64,000 nucleotides of DNA, taken from a virus. The stretch is taken from IMG/VR virus record IMGVR_UViG_3300027833_000013, positions 1 to 64,000 of that record; one strand, given 5' to 3'. This document shows positions 8,394 through 17,349 of the stretch, in pieces. A program made the position numbers and the translations under genes. The notes under the pieces were generated by a model that worked only from the letters and a program-made list of their open reading frames with translations, did no database searches and was not told the DNA's origin. Within the stretch, counting starts at the first letter, position 1. Each line of letters opens with the position of its first letter.

Positions 8394-9023
8394 TTATTTA
8401 GCAGAATTAGGATCACTTGCCCATTGTTCTTTTGTTATATGAATGTACCATGCTCTGTAAGGCTTTCCTAACCCTTCGCCACCTGGGTTGTACAGATAAG
8501 GGCTCAACCAATCAGGATAACCTTTGCCCGAGCCTGCGTTATTTGTTTTGATAAAGACTTTATTTACATACTGAAATACATCATCTAAGAAAAATTTATA
8601 ATCAAATTTTTCACCTGGCTCTAAAAACTCTCTATCAAACTCTGTTCTACTAGCAATAAACAAATCATACTTGCCTGGAAAGTCCATAGGTTTGCCGTTG
8701 TAAATGTATAAATGATGTCTTTTTAAATTAATTAAATCACAACACTTTTTAAACATTGGGCCTGTAACTTCTTCTTCGATATCAGTAGCTTCAGTTTGTA
8801 TATCTTTTTGCATAAGCAAGTACGGTAACATTCCTACGCCAGTACCAATATCAATTGCTGTTTTAACATCTGTCAACATGCCAAATTCTTCAGCTTTTTT
8901 TACCATGTATTCTTTTTCAGATAAGTGCTTATCCCATTGTCTAACATACTTTGCACCTCTAACAAACTTGCCATGTTGCATTGCTATGTCTGTCATATGT
9001 ACTCTATATTGTTCTAAATTCAT
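8394..9023 (-). CDS. Class I SAM-dependent methyltransferase-like protein
   Basis: 209 aa with a clear motif I, AIDIGTGVGMLP (residues 56-67), then an acidic residue ending the second strand (TEATDIEEE) and an IASRTEFDRE strand at the motif IV position. There is no DPPY-type DNA-methylase motif, so a small-molecule, protein or sugar target is more likely than DNA. The start overlaps the gp4 stop by ATGA. Related methyltransferase-like genes occur in marine T4-like phages. The substrate is unknown. Confidence 0.6.
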   Translation of the reverse strand: MNLEQYRVHMTDIAMQHGKFVRGAKYVRQWDKHLSEKEYMVKKAEEFGMLTDVKTAIDIGTGVGMLPYLLMQKDIQTEATDIEEEVTGPMFKKCCDLINLKRHHLYIYNGKPMDFPGKYDLFIASRTEFDREFLEPGEKFDYKFFLDDVFQYVNKVFIKTNNAGSGKGYPDWLSPYLYNPGGEGLGKPYRAWYIHITKEQWASDPNSAK

Positions 9024-9460
9024 CTTGATCTCTTTCCATTATGATAGATGTCATTTTCATTTAATATTCGAAATGTAATACTTTTTTGTTTGCACCATGC
9101 AGATGCCGCTTCCCATTTAGCTTGGTTAACAATCCAATGTGCTTGGTTATGTTTACTTTTGCCTAGTTGACTTTTATGTGTTTGATTTGCTGGTTTAATT
9201 TCAATAAGTTCTACTTTTTGTTTACCGCTTTTATCTCCATATGCAATAAAAAAGTCAGGCACGTATATAGTTTGACGGCCTGTTAACGGATTTCTGTAGG
9301 GAATTTTTATACTTTCACTTGCCCATTGTGTAATAGCAGGGTTGTTGTCACAGAATTGCATAAAAGTAAACTCCCAACTACTGCGATATATCGGAGCCTT
9401 GTTCCCTACAAACTTTTCTGGATTCTTTAATGTATATCTACCTTGAGCAAAGCGGCCCAT
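9020..9460 (-). CDS. 4: Head completion protein gp4
   Basis: 146 aa matching the T4 gp4 (gp50) family, which seals filled heads before tail joining. Diagnostic stretches are NPEKFVGNKAPIYRSSWE near the N-terminus, ITQWASESIKIPY, and the restriction-endonuclease-like core YVPDFF...VELIEIKPANQ, which carries the D...ExK pattern of the PD-(D/E)xK fold. The gene starts just after the TAG of the preceding gene and overlaps the methyltransferase start. Confidence 0.88.
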   Translation of the reverse strand: MGRFAQGRYTLKNPEKFVGNKAPIYRSSWEFTFMQFCDNNPAITQWASESIKIPYRNPLTGRQTIYVPDFFIAYGDKSGKQKVELIEIKPANQTHKSQLGKSKHNQAHWIVNQAKWEAASAWCKQKSITFRILNENDIYHNGKRSR

Positions 9461-9461
9461 G

Positions 9462-9824
9462 CTACACCACTATGTTTCTGTTTTCTGTCCTAGGGATTTG
9501 ATTATTAATTTTGTAGCCTAGTGTACTAACTTTTAATCTATTAAAGTTTAATATTTCAGCAACAATTTGACTAATTGCAACGTCTTCTAAACCTTTTAAT
9601 GTATCAAGTAATGTAAACACATTAACATCATCCAATTTTGCCTGTTGCAATAATACTGTAGCTACTCCGGCAGCACTTGCTGTATCAAACCCTCTGTTTT
9701 CAAAGAAGCCCACAACAGCGTCAACTTGATTAGCAGGGTAACTAATAGCTTCAGTAAAGTAGTTATTAAAAAACTCTTTAACTTCGTTACCGCTGTCAGG
9801 ACGTATTACATTTAATTGTGACAT
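9462..9824 (-). CDS. Small conserved tail/baseplate-region protein, function unknown
   Basis: 120 aa, mostly helical, ending in a conserved-looking stretch (NFNRLKVSTLGYKINNQ). I do not recognise a domain. A strong GGGAGG site precedes its ATG and itself overlaps the stop of the gp54-like gene. Position between a tail-tube-family gene and head completion gp4 suggests a virion assembly role. That is inference only. Confidence 0.5.
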   Translation of the reverse strand: MSQLNVIRPDSGNEVKEFFNNYFTEAISYPANQVDAVVGFFENRGFDTASAAGVATVLLQQAKLDDVNVFTLLDTLKGLEDVAISQIVAEILNFNRLKVSTLGYKINNQIPRTENRNIVV

Positions 9825-9825
9825 A

Positions 9826-10992
9826 TTAGCCTCCCAGAGCTTGTCTAATTGCTAAGGCTCTTTTTTCGCCCGGTGATAAATTTGCCTCTTGTGCGGCACG
9901 TACTTTTGTAGCATAAGATGATAAAGTTTGGTTTACTTCACCACCTACTGTTGCTGTTGAAACTTCCTGAGGCTTCGTTTTAGGGAAAGCAGTATTTCGT
10001 AAGCCACTAGTATTTTCTTTACCAATATTTGTAATTGCATTATTCAAAATACGAAATCCTTCTTGTCTTAATCCTTCTTTAGTTATTGACTTTGCATTTT
10101 TAACTGTGTTAAACGCAGTTAATGCAGTGCCAAGATTAAACTGTCCGCCTGCAATGTCTCCTAATACACTACTTATTCCGCCAGCTACTCCGCCGATGCC
10201 GAATAGACTTTCTGTGCCGCCGCCTGCTAATGATAACGGGCTAGGCGTTTGGTCATAATGCTCAGCACCAAATCCTTTAGGAGAGCCTTCTCCGGTAGCG
10301 CCTCTGCTATAAAAAATAGATTCATATGCAATAGTCATTTGATTCTGCATAGTTCCTGATGCATCTGCTTGATCTACACTATCATGTTGAAAGCCAGTTA
10401 TTAACGGATTAACTAATGTAAACCCTGTGTACTGATGACGGGCCATTTGAAAAATTGTAATCTTAGTAAAGAAAGGGTCTACAGAATCATTATCAAATCC
10501 AAAACGATAACTGTGTTCAGATGATGGACCGTATGTATTTCTTGCCTGGAAAGGTGCCGACACCCCATCAGCATAATGATTACCATCAGCATAATAGTAT
10601 CTATAGTATGCTTCCATAAGCATTGTAGTAATACCTAAGTTATCATCATGGAATGTAATGTTTACTGGATCATATTCTAAACTTGTTTGTAAGTTCTTTT
10701 TACGATTGTACATATTTTTAGTTACAGTGTTTATACTTACCTTTGGCAAGTCTGCTGACTTAACTAATAAATTAATTTCGTTTTTATGTCTTTGATCTAA
10801 TTGCGGTAAGTTCTTTGAAGCACTGGGCGATAATTCTAATACAACGTGGTAAAGAAATTTAGATTTAGGCGCAAGTCTAAAAGCATCGTCAGTATATAGT
10901 CTTGCCGCATGCTGAAAGTCTGCCATGTTGCCTTTTGGATTTGTAGTTCCAGATACTAGATTATCAAAAAAGCCGTTAAATATGTTTGCCAT
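9826..10992 (-). CDS. Tail-tube-fold protein, probably gp54-like baseplate tube initiator
   Basis: 388 aa. The middle shows the tail-tube-family arrangement: VKSADLPKVSINTVTKNMY, a strand with VNITFHDDNLG, and a later ITGFQHDSVDQ...MTIAYESIFY segment. T4 gp54 and gp19 share this fold, and the extended glycine-rich, helical C-terminus (residues 250-388) parallels gp54 more than gp19. gp54 starts tube polymerisation on the baseplate. It is transcribed immediately downstream of gp19, separated by a terminator and followed by its own late promoter and an AAGGAG site. The alternative is a gp19-related minor tube protein. Confidence 0.55.
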   Translation of the reverse strand: MANIFNGFFDNLVSGTTNPKGNMADFQHAARLYTDDAFRLAPKSKFLYHVVLELSPSASKNLPQLDQRHKNEINLLVKSADLPKVSINTVTKNMYNRKKNLQTSLEYDPVNITFHDDNLGITTMLMEAYYRYYYADGNHYADGVSAPFQARNTYGPSSEHSYRFGFDNDSVDPFFTKITIFQMARHQYTGFTLVNPLITGFQHDSVDQADASGTMQNQMTIAYESIFYSRGATGEGSPKGFGAEHYDQTPSPLSLAGGGTESLFGIGGVAGGISSVLGDIAGGQFNLGTALTAFNTVKNAKSITKEGLRQEGFRILNNAITNIGKENTSGLRNTAFPKTKPQEVSTATVGGEVNQTLSSYATKVRAAQEANLSPGEKRALAIRQALGG

Positions 10993-11009
10993 ATAGATCT
11001 CCTTACTAA

Positions 11010-11017
11010 TATTTATC
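11010..11017 (-). promoter_or_regulatory. T4-type late promoter
   Basis: GATAAATATTA on the minus strand, with AAGGAG and ATG (10992) downstream. It restarts transcription after the gp19 terminator. Confidence 0.75.
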
Positions 11018-11041
11018 TATATAATAAAGTACGCAGATAAT

Positions 11042-11066
11042 AAAAAAAGGAGCCGAAGCTCCTTTT
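11042..11066 (-). terminator. Rho-independent terminator after gp19, UUCG loop
   Basis: A 9-bp stem AAAAGGAGC/GCTCCTTTT with a TTCG tetraloop, followed on the minus strand by further T residues (seven in a row in total). It caps the highly expressed tube gene. Confidence 0.9.
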
Positions 11067-11095
11067 AATAATATTAAGATGGCAACTAAGTTATA

Positions 11096-11725
11096 TTAAC
11101 CAATTCCGCCGCCGCCTGTTATTAGACTATTAAGCGTTCTACCAACATTTGTACCAATACCACCGCCTGTTGTTTGGATTGCGTTGTCGTATCTAATTGC
11201 AAGTGCAACTGTTACCGGCTCGTTAGCACTGTATGCTAATGAGTTATAGTTTGCATTTTGCACAAAGCAACCGTACAATTCAAATGTATCTAATACGTTA
11301 GGAGTGTTTGCTCCATTGCCGCCGTCTAGTACTTCAATTCTAGTTACAAACTTGTAATCAATACCCGAAGCCGCACCTGACTGCTCGAAGAAGTCAAACT
11401 GCTTTTGTAGCTGTTCGCCAACAAGTTTTTGTACATTGTTGTTTACGTCTTCGCGTAAGTTAAGTGTAATCGGTTCCCATGAGTGCTTACCTGCTAGATA
11501 TGCTCTACTGTTGTAAACTGGAATTTCTATTTCTTCAAAGTTTACTACCGGACGTGTTACGTCAATTACTTGTTTCGTTAATTCTGTTGTCGGTGTACTT
11601 ACACCAAAGTTCTCAAGTGTAACTCTAAAGCGATACTGTAATTTCGGCATCAACAAACCTTGTGTTGAAGACGAAGTATCACTAGCTAAAGGTACTGTAA
11701 TTTTTGAGAGTGTTGAAATTGCCAT
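11096..11725 (-). CDS. 19: Tail tube protein gp19
   Basis: 209 aa of the T4 gp19 family, the subunit of the inner tail tube through which DNA passes. Typical features are LMPKLQYRFRVTLENFG near residue 25, a central VNFEEIEIPVYNSRAYLAGKH loop and WEPITLNLRED. Length is normal (T4 163 aa; marine relatives about 200-210). It has its own late promoter and an AGGAG site. It follows gp18 (sheath), the classic order. Confidence 0.92.
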   Translation of the reverse strand: MAISTLSKITVPLASDTSSSTQGLLMPKLQYRFRVTLENFGVSTPTTELTKQVIDVTRPVVNFEEIEIPVYNSRAYLAGKHSWEPITLNLREDVNNNVQKLVGEQLQKQFDFFEQSGAASGIDYKFVTRIEVLDGGNGANTPNVLDTFELYGCFVQNANYNSLAYSANEPVTVALAIRYDNAIQTTGGGIGTNVGRTLNSLITGGGGIG

Positions 11726-11746
11726 TCTATTTTCTCCTGTTGCAAG

Positions 11747-11784
11747 TATTTATCTTTTAATGGAGGCTATTTCTAGCCCCCATT
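11747..11784 (-). promoter_or_regulatory. Late promoter of gp19 and adjacent hairpin
   Basis: GATAAATACTTG (element 11754-11747) lies just after a hairpin AATGGAGGCTA/TAGCCCCCATT (11759-11784, one mismatch, TTTC loop). The hairpin follows the gp18 stop but lacks a U-tract on the minus strand, so it may be an RNA 3' stabiliser or processing signal. Confidence 0.65.
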
Positions 11785-11794
11785 TTCTAAGATT

Positions 11795-14700
11795 TTAAAG
11801 ACCTGCAATTTCCCCTGTATTCTTAAGTCTAAGTGGAATAAAGATGAACTCCACTGCCTTAACTGGTTCAATTGCTATATCTAAGTAAAGCTCGTTTTTA
11901 TCTATTCTACTTGCTGTGTTGTTTGATTCATCACACACAACTAGGTAGTCATATAACGCTCTTGATCCAACAAGTTCTAAGCACAAGCTCTCTGCCGCTT
12001 GCTTAATCTCGTCTCTTGTTATTTTATCGTTTGGTTCAAAAATATACGGCTTAGCAAGTTTATTAAGCTGACTGCGCATATAGATAACAAGTCTTGCAAC
12101 GTTAATTCTATCTAATGAACTAGCATTCCTTGCTCTTGTTTTCTGTCCAAATGCAACTAATCCAGCACCTGTAATAAACGTAATTGGATTAACTTTAATA
12201 CCGTAAAGTGTATCACGTTGTCCTTCGTTTAGTGCTATTGAATTAAATTCGCCTTCGTTATCAATATAACCAGTTGCTGTTGCGTTAGTAATGCCTCCTC
12301 GTCTTGTGCCTGCTGGTGCAAACCATGGATAACTAACTTGGTCACTAAGTGCAATAGTTCTTAGCATCATATGACTTGGCGGAACAACAACATTGTTACC
12401 TGCATTATCACTTGTAAAGCCCCATGGATAATAAACACCTAAGTATTCATCGTTGCTAACAAGTCCATCATCGTTGTCTTCAACTGCAAGGTTCACGTTA
12501 GTGCCCCATTCGTTAAGTGATGTTGCATCCGGAGTTAGTTTTGCTGGTGTATCACCAATAACAAATGCTGATAAGCCTCTGTCATAATTTAGTGTGATCA
12601 TTTCACCAATTAGCTCTGGATATCCAGGTGTAGCAATTACATTAAAGAGTCTTGATTCGTCATCTCTAATTGCATCATTACTGTTAAGCATTGCTTGTAG
12701 ACTTTGTACAACAACTTTACGCTGTGCACCTTGTCCGAAGCTTCCTTTGCCGTCTGCTTGGTTAGCTGATTCAGTAACCCAGCGGTGTGTGTAATAGCTT
12801 GTCATTGCTTCGTCACTGTTGAAACGCTTGTTAACTGCATTTGTGTCAACATAATTACGTACAAATTTCTTAACGTTAAATCCGCTTCTACGCAAGTTAA
12901 ACAACATCATACCTTTTGGATATAGTGCTGGGTCAGGTGCGTCTGCATCTAAGAAGTTATTTGTTAACAATTCTACAATAGTTCCTGCTACATTACTAGT
13001 AGCGCCTGATAAGCCCCAACGTGCGTCAGCATACAAAATACCGTCTTCAGTAGTTTGGTCTGCACTATCAACTGCTACCCATTTAGCCAACGCAGTACTA
13101 TACTTGTATATAGTTGGATAGTTATCTAAGTTTGCTGTTGATACCCAAATGTCACCGTTCTTAAGAGCAGTTCCATCTGATTGTCCTGTAGCCGCTGTTG
13201 GCTCAGTTGCACTTACAATTGGTCCTCCTGGACTTGTTTGATTTGCAGTATTTGCATCGTAATACGGTGCTGATGGATCTAAATAACCAACCCATGTAGT
13301 ACCGTTGTGAATCATAATGTCACATTCATCAGTAATTGAATTGTACCATAATGTACCATCAGATGCTAATGCTGTAGGAGCAGTAGTACTTGCAGTATAT
13401 GTTAATACTTGCCAATTCGAAGCAACAAATTCGTGGCCTGTATCACCTGCTGGTGCAGTGTACAAGTTAGATGTTCCAGTATTTGCATCTACATAAGCAC
13501 TAAAGCCCATTTCGTCAAACGCTGAACCAACGTGATCTTTAATTCTAAAGTCACCACCTTTTGAGTGTGTAATAACAACTCTGTTTTGTGCGTCTACTGT
13601 AGCACTAACGTTTGTTAACCCTGCCGCATTAATTGAGTTAGCAATTACTTCTGCGTCAGATGCGGCGCCAGTTGTAGTTCCTGAACAAGAAATGTCAGCT
13701 TGTAGTGCCGCATTACCAACTAATGTTTCTGCAATTTTAATTGTAAAACTTGCAGAAGACACACCTGTTGTAATTATGCCACTAGTAATAGTTGTTGCAC
13801 CTGTTGCCGCTCTTTTGTAAATTTTAAAGTCGCCAGTTTCATCTGTTGCTTCACCGTCATTTGATTTAACATAAATTGATTTTAAGCCTAAACCTGATCC
13901 ACCTAATGTTTTATCTAATCCAAACAATGCTGCCTGGTTAGTTGCATAAATTGGTGCTGAACTAGTGTCCCATAATTTAGTAGCATCATTCCATACTTTA
14001 ACTTTCCAGTTAGCGCCTGCATTTGGTTGTGTAGTCTTAACCCAAAGACTGCCTGTTGGGCGTGAATTAACATCACTTGATTTGTATGCCGGAACACTTG
14101 TATGCGGGGCAATAGTTAATGCTGGTGCATAATATGTACCTGCTATTAAGCCAGCATCAGCTAGTGCACCAGTGCCTTCTGCAAGCACAACGTTTGCGCC
14201 AGTACTAAAAATAACTACTACGTTGTCAATTGCTGCCGCTGTAATGCCAGTAATTGTTGCTGTATTAATGTCACCTACTAAAGAAGCACTAGTTGTGCCT
14301 GAAGAAGTAACAGTAGTTGAGTTAATAACTAGTGTTTCACCATTAACGATTGTTGGGTTTGCAGTACCTTGTACAGTACCATGACTTGCTTTCCAGGCTG
14401 ATGTGCCTGCTTGTACCCAAGTACCTAAATAGTTTTTGAAATAAAGTTTGTTAAGTGTAGTTGTTGCAACAATAGCGTAATCGCCAATTACTCCAACTGA
14501 GCCTTTAGGTGCTCCGCCAGTAACTTTAGTTGCATCTGTAATAACTGTTGGAACTTTATTAGTAAAGCTCTGTCCGCCTGTTACACTTGCTGCCGCTGAA
14601 TTCCATGCAAATATTCCAAATACAGTAGTTGCAGTGTCTAGCCAATATGTACCTGCTACAGGGTTAGACGTCGGAGCAACTGCTGTTGCAGTTAATGCAT

Positions 14701-15049
14701 CTAGATCAATATTTGCTCTAGCTACATACGCTCTGTTGCTTACACCTAGTAAACTGTACGCCGCTTGCAAACCATATTCATTTAGCTCGCCGCCGTGTAT
14801 TGGATTATTGTTTGTGTCTGTTTTGAAACTCGGTTCGCCGAAAGTTTCAACCAAGTCACGCTGTGATGTGATTAAGTAAGGTTTGCCTGCGTTAGCAAGC
14901 GTTGTACCTAGTGCAGTACCTGTTCCTGCGCCATTCGTTTTATCTTGGCCGGAAGCTACAAAAATCATTGGTACAGTACCGGGCTCTGCAGGTGTATAGA
15001 ACGATTCGTCTATTACCTTTACCTCAATACCTGGGGATGATAACGCCAT
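11795..15049 (-). CDS. 18: Contractile tail sheath protein gp18
   Basis: 1084 aa. The N-terminus (MALSSPGIEVKVIDESFYTP) and C-terminus (YLDIAIEPVKAVEFIFIPL) are the conserved T4 sheath ends that build the inter-subunit mesh, and the C-terminal domain has the typical GINPIT-like and LNKLAKPYIFEPND sequences. T4 gp18 is 659 aa; the excess is a central insertion of roughly residues 135-650 made of Thr/Ala/Gly-rich beta modules, with three WYNS/WVST-type units, which would project from the sheath surface. This kind of decoration is common in marine T4-like phages. It has a perfect TATAAATA late promoter and an AGGAG site. Confidence 0.93.
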   Translation of the reverse strand: MALSSPGIEVKVIDESFYTPAEPGTVPMIFVASGQDKTNGAGTGTALGTTLANAGKPYLITSQRDLVETFGEPSFKTDTNNNPIHGGELNEYGLQAAYSLLGVSNRAYVARANIDLDALTATAVAPTSNPVAGTYWLDTATTVFGIFAWNSAAASVTGGQSFTNKVPTVITDATKVTGGAPKGSVGVIGDYAIVATTTLNKLYFKNYLGTWVQAGTSAWKASHGTVQGTANPTIVNGETLVINSTTVTSSGTTSASLVGDINTATITGITAAAIDNVVVIFSTGANVVLAEGTGALADAGLIAGTYYAPALTIAPHTSVPAYKSSDVNSRPTGSLWVKTTQPNAGANWKVKVWNDATKLWDTSSAPIYATNQAALFGLDKTLGGSGLGLKSIYVKSNDGEATDETGDFKIYKRAATGATTITSGIITTGVSSASFTIKIAETLVGNAALQADISCSGTTTGAASDAEVIANSINAAGLTNVSATVDAQNRVVITHSKGGDFRIKDHVGSAFDEMGFSAYVDANTGTSNLYTAPAGDTGHEFVASNWQVLTYTASTTAPTALASDGTLWYNSITDECDIMIHNGTTWVGYLDPSAPYYDANTANQTSPGGPIVSATEPTAATGQSDGTALKNGDIWVSTANLDNYPTIYKYSTALAKWVAVDSADQTTEDGILYADARWGLSGATSNVAGTIVELLTNNFLDADAPDPALYPKGMMLFNLRRSGFNVKKFVRNYVDTNAVNKRFNSDEAMTSYYTHRWVTESANQADGKGSFGQGAQRKVVVQSLQAMLNSNDAIRDDESRLFNVIATPGYPELIGEMITLNYDRGLSAFVIGDTPAKLTPDATSLNEWGTNVNLAVEDNDDGLVSNDEYLGVYYPWGFTSDNAGNNVVVPPSHMMLRTIALSDQVSYPWFAPAGTRRGGITNATATGYIDNEGEFNSIALNEGQRDTLYGIKVNPITFITGAGLVAFGQKTRARNASSLDRINVARLVIYMRSQLNKLAKPYIFEPNDKITRDEIKQAAESLCLELVGSRALYDYLVVCDESNNTASRIDKNELYLDIAIEPVKAVEFIFIPLRLKNTGEIAGL

Positions 15050-15091
15050 TTTCTTTTTCTCCTAATAAGTCTTAAAAGTGTTCATTACTAT

Positions 15092-15099
15092 TATTTATA
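15092..15099 (-). promoter_or_regulatory. T4-consensus late promoter of gp18
   Basis: An exact TATAAATA, followed by ATAGTA, upstream of the sheath gene on the minus strand. This is the best match in the window to the T4 consensus octamer. Confidence 0.85.
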
Positions 15100-15166
15100 T
15101 GAAATTAAGAATAACACCACGAGATAGCCACATAAAAAGGGGATTAAAAGGTGAGGTAAATACAAT

Positions 15167-15502
15167 ATGAGACCTTTATGTATATGTAAACAAAGACCGG
15201 CAGCTATAAACTATAAAAAGAATGGTAAAACATATTATCGCACTAAGTGCGAGGTATGCTTACGTGGCGGAGTTCATCACGGAACTCCTAAATGGAAACA
15301 AGCAGGATATGTTAAAAAGAACACTTGTGAAAAATGTAGATACACTAGCAAACACATTGAGCAGTTTAATGTATTTCATATAGACGGAGATTTAAACAAC
15401 TCGTCGCATTTGAATTTAAAAACTGTATGTGCTAACTGTCAACGTATTATTCAGAAGACTGGTGAGAAATGGAAGCAAGGTGACTTGCTACCAGATTTTT
15501 AA
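15167..15502 (+). CDS. Small HNH-like zinc protein of marine T4-like phages
   Basis: 111 aa. Three cysteine pairs (C5/C7, C28/C31, C54/C57) precede an HNH-type core: FHIDGDLNN (H71, N77, N78), HLNLKTVCANC (H81, N83, C88, C91). This is the treble-clef layout of HNH nucleases, and closely similar small proteins are conserved in marine T4-like phages. Whether it cuts DNA is unknown. It is the only plus-strand gene in the 1-18 kb region. Its last 56 nt overlap the 3' end of the convergent gp1 gene. AGGTGAGG lies 10-15 nt ahead of the ATG as a ribosome site; no clear promoter is seen. Confidence 0.75.
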   Translation: MRPLCICKQRPAAINYKKNGKTYYRTKCEVCLRGGVHHGTPKWKQAGYVKKNTCEKCRYTSKHIEQFNVFHIDGDLNNSSHLNLKTVCANCQRIIQKTGEKWKQGDLLPDF

Positions 15503-16058
15503 GATAATCCATAGTGCTGTTGTTTTCTATAACAGCACTATGATTAATACTGCACCATTTATATTCTGACTGATGCACATCTTGCGGCTCAACTCCAATG
15601 TCTTCGTACATGCGTAACCATACAGGATCGTCGCCACGTCGAACTCTCCAGACACTTCCGCCCAAGGCATTTATCATAATACCTTCATTAGGAAATCTTA
15701 CATCTGGTATAACATAGTTTTGTGTAGGATTCTTTAAAATTTCTCGCTTAGCCATGCTTACCCATATGCCGTCAAAGAATCCTTTACGCATACAGTCAGT
15801 GCCATATTCTTGCAGTACTAGCCTTGGAGTAATAAATCGGCCGGTTTCAGCAGACCAAAACTCGTCTTTTTTCTCTCGCCAATTTCTGCTTTCGTCAGTT
15901 ATACCTTCGAGTAAATCTCGGTCCCAATCAAACATATCTGCAACTGCATCTTTAAGTTTGTCAGCAAACGACAACTTTTTAAATCCGTAATTGTCAACTA
16001 ATATATCGCCAACAGTACCTTTACCGCCACCGATTAACCCACACACTCCAATAATCAT
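15447..16058 (-). CDS. 1: Deoxynucleoside monophosphate kinase gp1-like
   Basis: 203 aa with a P-loop GLIGGGKGT (residues 7-15) and the conserved blocks LSFADKLKDAVADMF, LQEYGTDCMR and YVIPDVRFPNE, as in T4 gp1, which phosphorylates dNMPs to dNDPs to feed phage DNA synthesis. It is the last gene of a three-gene unit behind the early promoter at 17350, fitting early expression of nucleotide metabolism. Its 3' end overlaps the convergent HNH-like gene by 56 nt. Confidence 0.85.
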   Translation of the reverse strand: MIIGVCGLIGGGKGTVGDILVDNYGFKKLSFADKLKDAVADMFDWDRDLLEGITDESRNWREKKDEFWSAETGRFITPRLVLQEYGTDCMRKGFFDGIWVSMAKREILKNPTQNYVIPDVRFPNEGIMINALGGSVWRVRRGDDPVWLRMYEDIGVEPQDVHQSEYKWCSINHSAVIENNSTMDYLKNLVASHLASISHQSSE

Positions 16059-16066
16059 ATTTCTTC

Positions 16067-16723
16067 CTATAAAGTTATTTGTTCTGATCCATATCCAATA
16101 TTACCTTTAGCAAAACAGTTAAATGCAATGCCATATCTATCTTTTTTACTATCTAAGCGATCTACTTTATGCTGTAAGTGTGACGGAAATAATAATATGT
16201 CTCCTGTTACAGGATTTGTTGTAAATTGTTGTATATTGTACTGGTTGTAGTTTTTCTTTTTATATGTTAATGGTACACTATTATGAAACAAATTAGGATA
16301 CATATATGCTTTTTCAAAAGTTATTGGAGCAGTTGTAGAATCTGCATCAATATAATATACTCCGCTAATCATTGATCCTGCATGTCCGTGACTTACAATA
16401 TCTGCGCCGCCTACTCCTGCATCAATTTTATTAATCCAACTTGCTTGTATTTCAAAATTAATATGATCTTCAATGTCTAGTACTTCGTGAGCAAAATAAT
16501 CAATAGATTGTTGTATTAATGTTTTAAGTTTTTTAAGTTTTTTATTGTGTAATATATGCATGCCTTGTTTATGTTGAGGCAAATGATCGTCTGTACCGTC
16601 GTGGCCTACTGCTTGTAAAGGATATTGTAAGTTTTTAACCCAGGCCATAGTAATAACATCAAGAGGGCCAATATTACTTTTAAATAACGGCACAGAAAAT
16701 AAAGGTATTACTTGATGATTCAT
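16067..16723 (-). CDS. 2OG-Fe(II) oxygenase family protein, tandem copy 2
   Basis: 218 aa, paralogous to the next gene upstream (16720-17343): both begin with a VPLFKxNIG segment, AWxxNLxYP and GHD-type motifs. The fold signature is SWINK...SHGHAGSMISGVYYI (metal-binding His region), FPSHLQHKV (distal His) and RYGIAFN (2OG Arg). This is the TIGR02466/2OG-FeII_Oxy_5 type often found in marine phages. The start overlaps the stop of its paralogue (ATGA), so translation is coupled. The substrate is unknown. Confidence 0.8.
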   Translation of the reverse strand: MNHQVIPLFSVPLFKSNIGPLDVITMAWVKNLQYPLQAVGHDGTDDHLPQHKQGMHILHNKKLKKLKTLIQQSIDYFAHEVLDIEDHINFEIQASWINKIDAGVGGADIVSHGHAGSMISGVYYIDADSTTAPITFEKAYMYPNLFHNSVPLTYKKKNYNQYNIQQFTTNPVTGDILLFPSHLQHKVDRLDSKKDRYGIAFNCFAKGNIGYGSEQITL

Positions 16724-17343
16724 AGTTTAATTACCGATGTGCCTTCACCTATTTCACCTCTAGCAAATAAGTTAAATGCCAAGCTGTATCGTTCCGAAGT
16801 AGTTTCGTTCTGTGTTACCATATGTTCACAATGTGACGGAAATATAAGTAAGTCTCCGGATACTGGTTTGTGTGCAATAGTGTCCATGTTATATTGATTC
16901 ATGGAATCTTCTTGAAATGGTACACGCACAGTATCGTGGAATAAGTTATAGTACAAATGCGATCTTCTAAATAATATATCGCCTGCATTTGGTTCATTTT
17001 GTATATAGTATACTGCACTTAACATTGCATTTGAATGCCAATGTAATGTATTATTTTCGCCCTTTTGATGTCGATTAATCCAGCTGTTTTGTATTTCAAA
17101 ATTAATATCTTCGTGTACCCCCATTTCATTATGTACAAAAAAGTCACACGTTTCTTTAAGTTGCTGTTTTAATTTTTTAAGTTTAGGACGTTCTAATATG
17201 TACTTATCTGCAGTATGATCATGTCCAGATGCTTCGTGCGGATATTCTAAGTTTCTAATCCATGCCATAGTAATTGGATCAGGCTTACCTATGTTTGTTT
17301 TAAAAAGTGGTACCGACCACATCGGTGTTGTTATATATTGCAT
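16720..17343 (-). CDS. 2OG-Fe(II) oxygenase family protein, tandem copy 1
   Basis: 207 aa, same family as the downstream copy. Key residues are in NSWINRHQKG, LHWHSNAMLSAVYYI (HxH), FPSHCEHMV and RYSLAFNLFA. The ATG lies 6 nt past a consensus -10 box, at the predicted transcription start, with no Shine-Dalgarno, so a leaderless message is predicted. Two tandem paralogues plus gp1 form one early operon. Confidence 0.8.
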   Translation of the reverse strand: MQYITTPMWSVPLFKTNIGKPDPITMAWIRNLEYPHEASGHDHTADKYILERPKLKKLKQQLKETCDFFVHNEMGVHEDINFEIQNSWINRHQKGENNTLHWHSNAMLSAVYYIQNEPNAGDILFRRSHLYYNLFHDTVRVPFQEDSMNQYNMDTIAHKPVSGDLLIFPSHCEHMVTQNETTSERYSLAFNLFARGEIGEGTSVIKL

Positions 17344-17349
17344 TGTTAC

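Noticed and set aside
11759-11784. Hairpin after gp18 as a rho-independent terminator
   Set aside because: It has no U-tract on the minus strand; it is followed by AAAAG and the gp19 late promoter. Recorded only as a hairpin.
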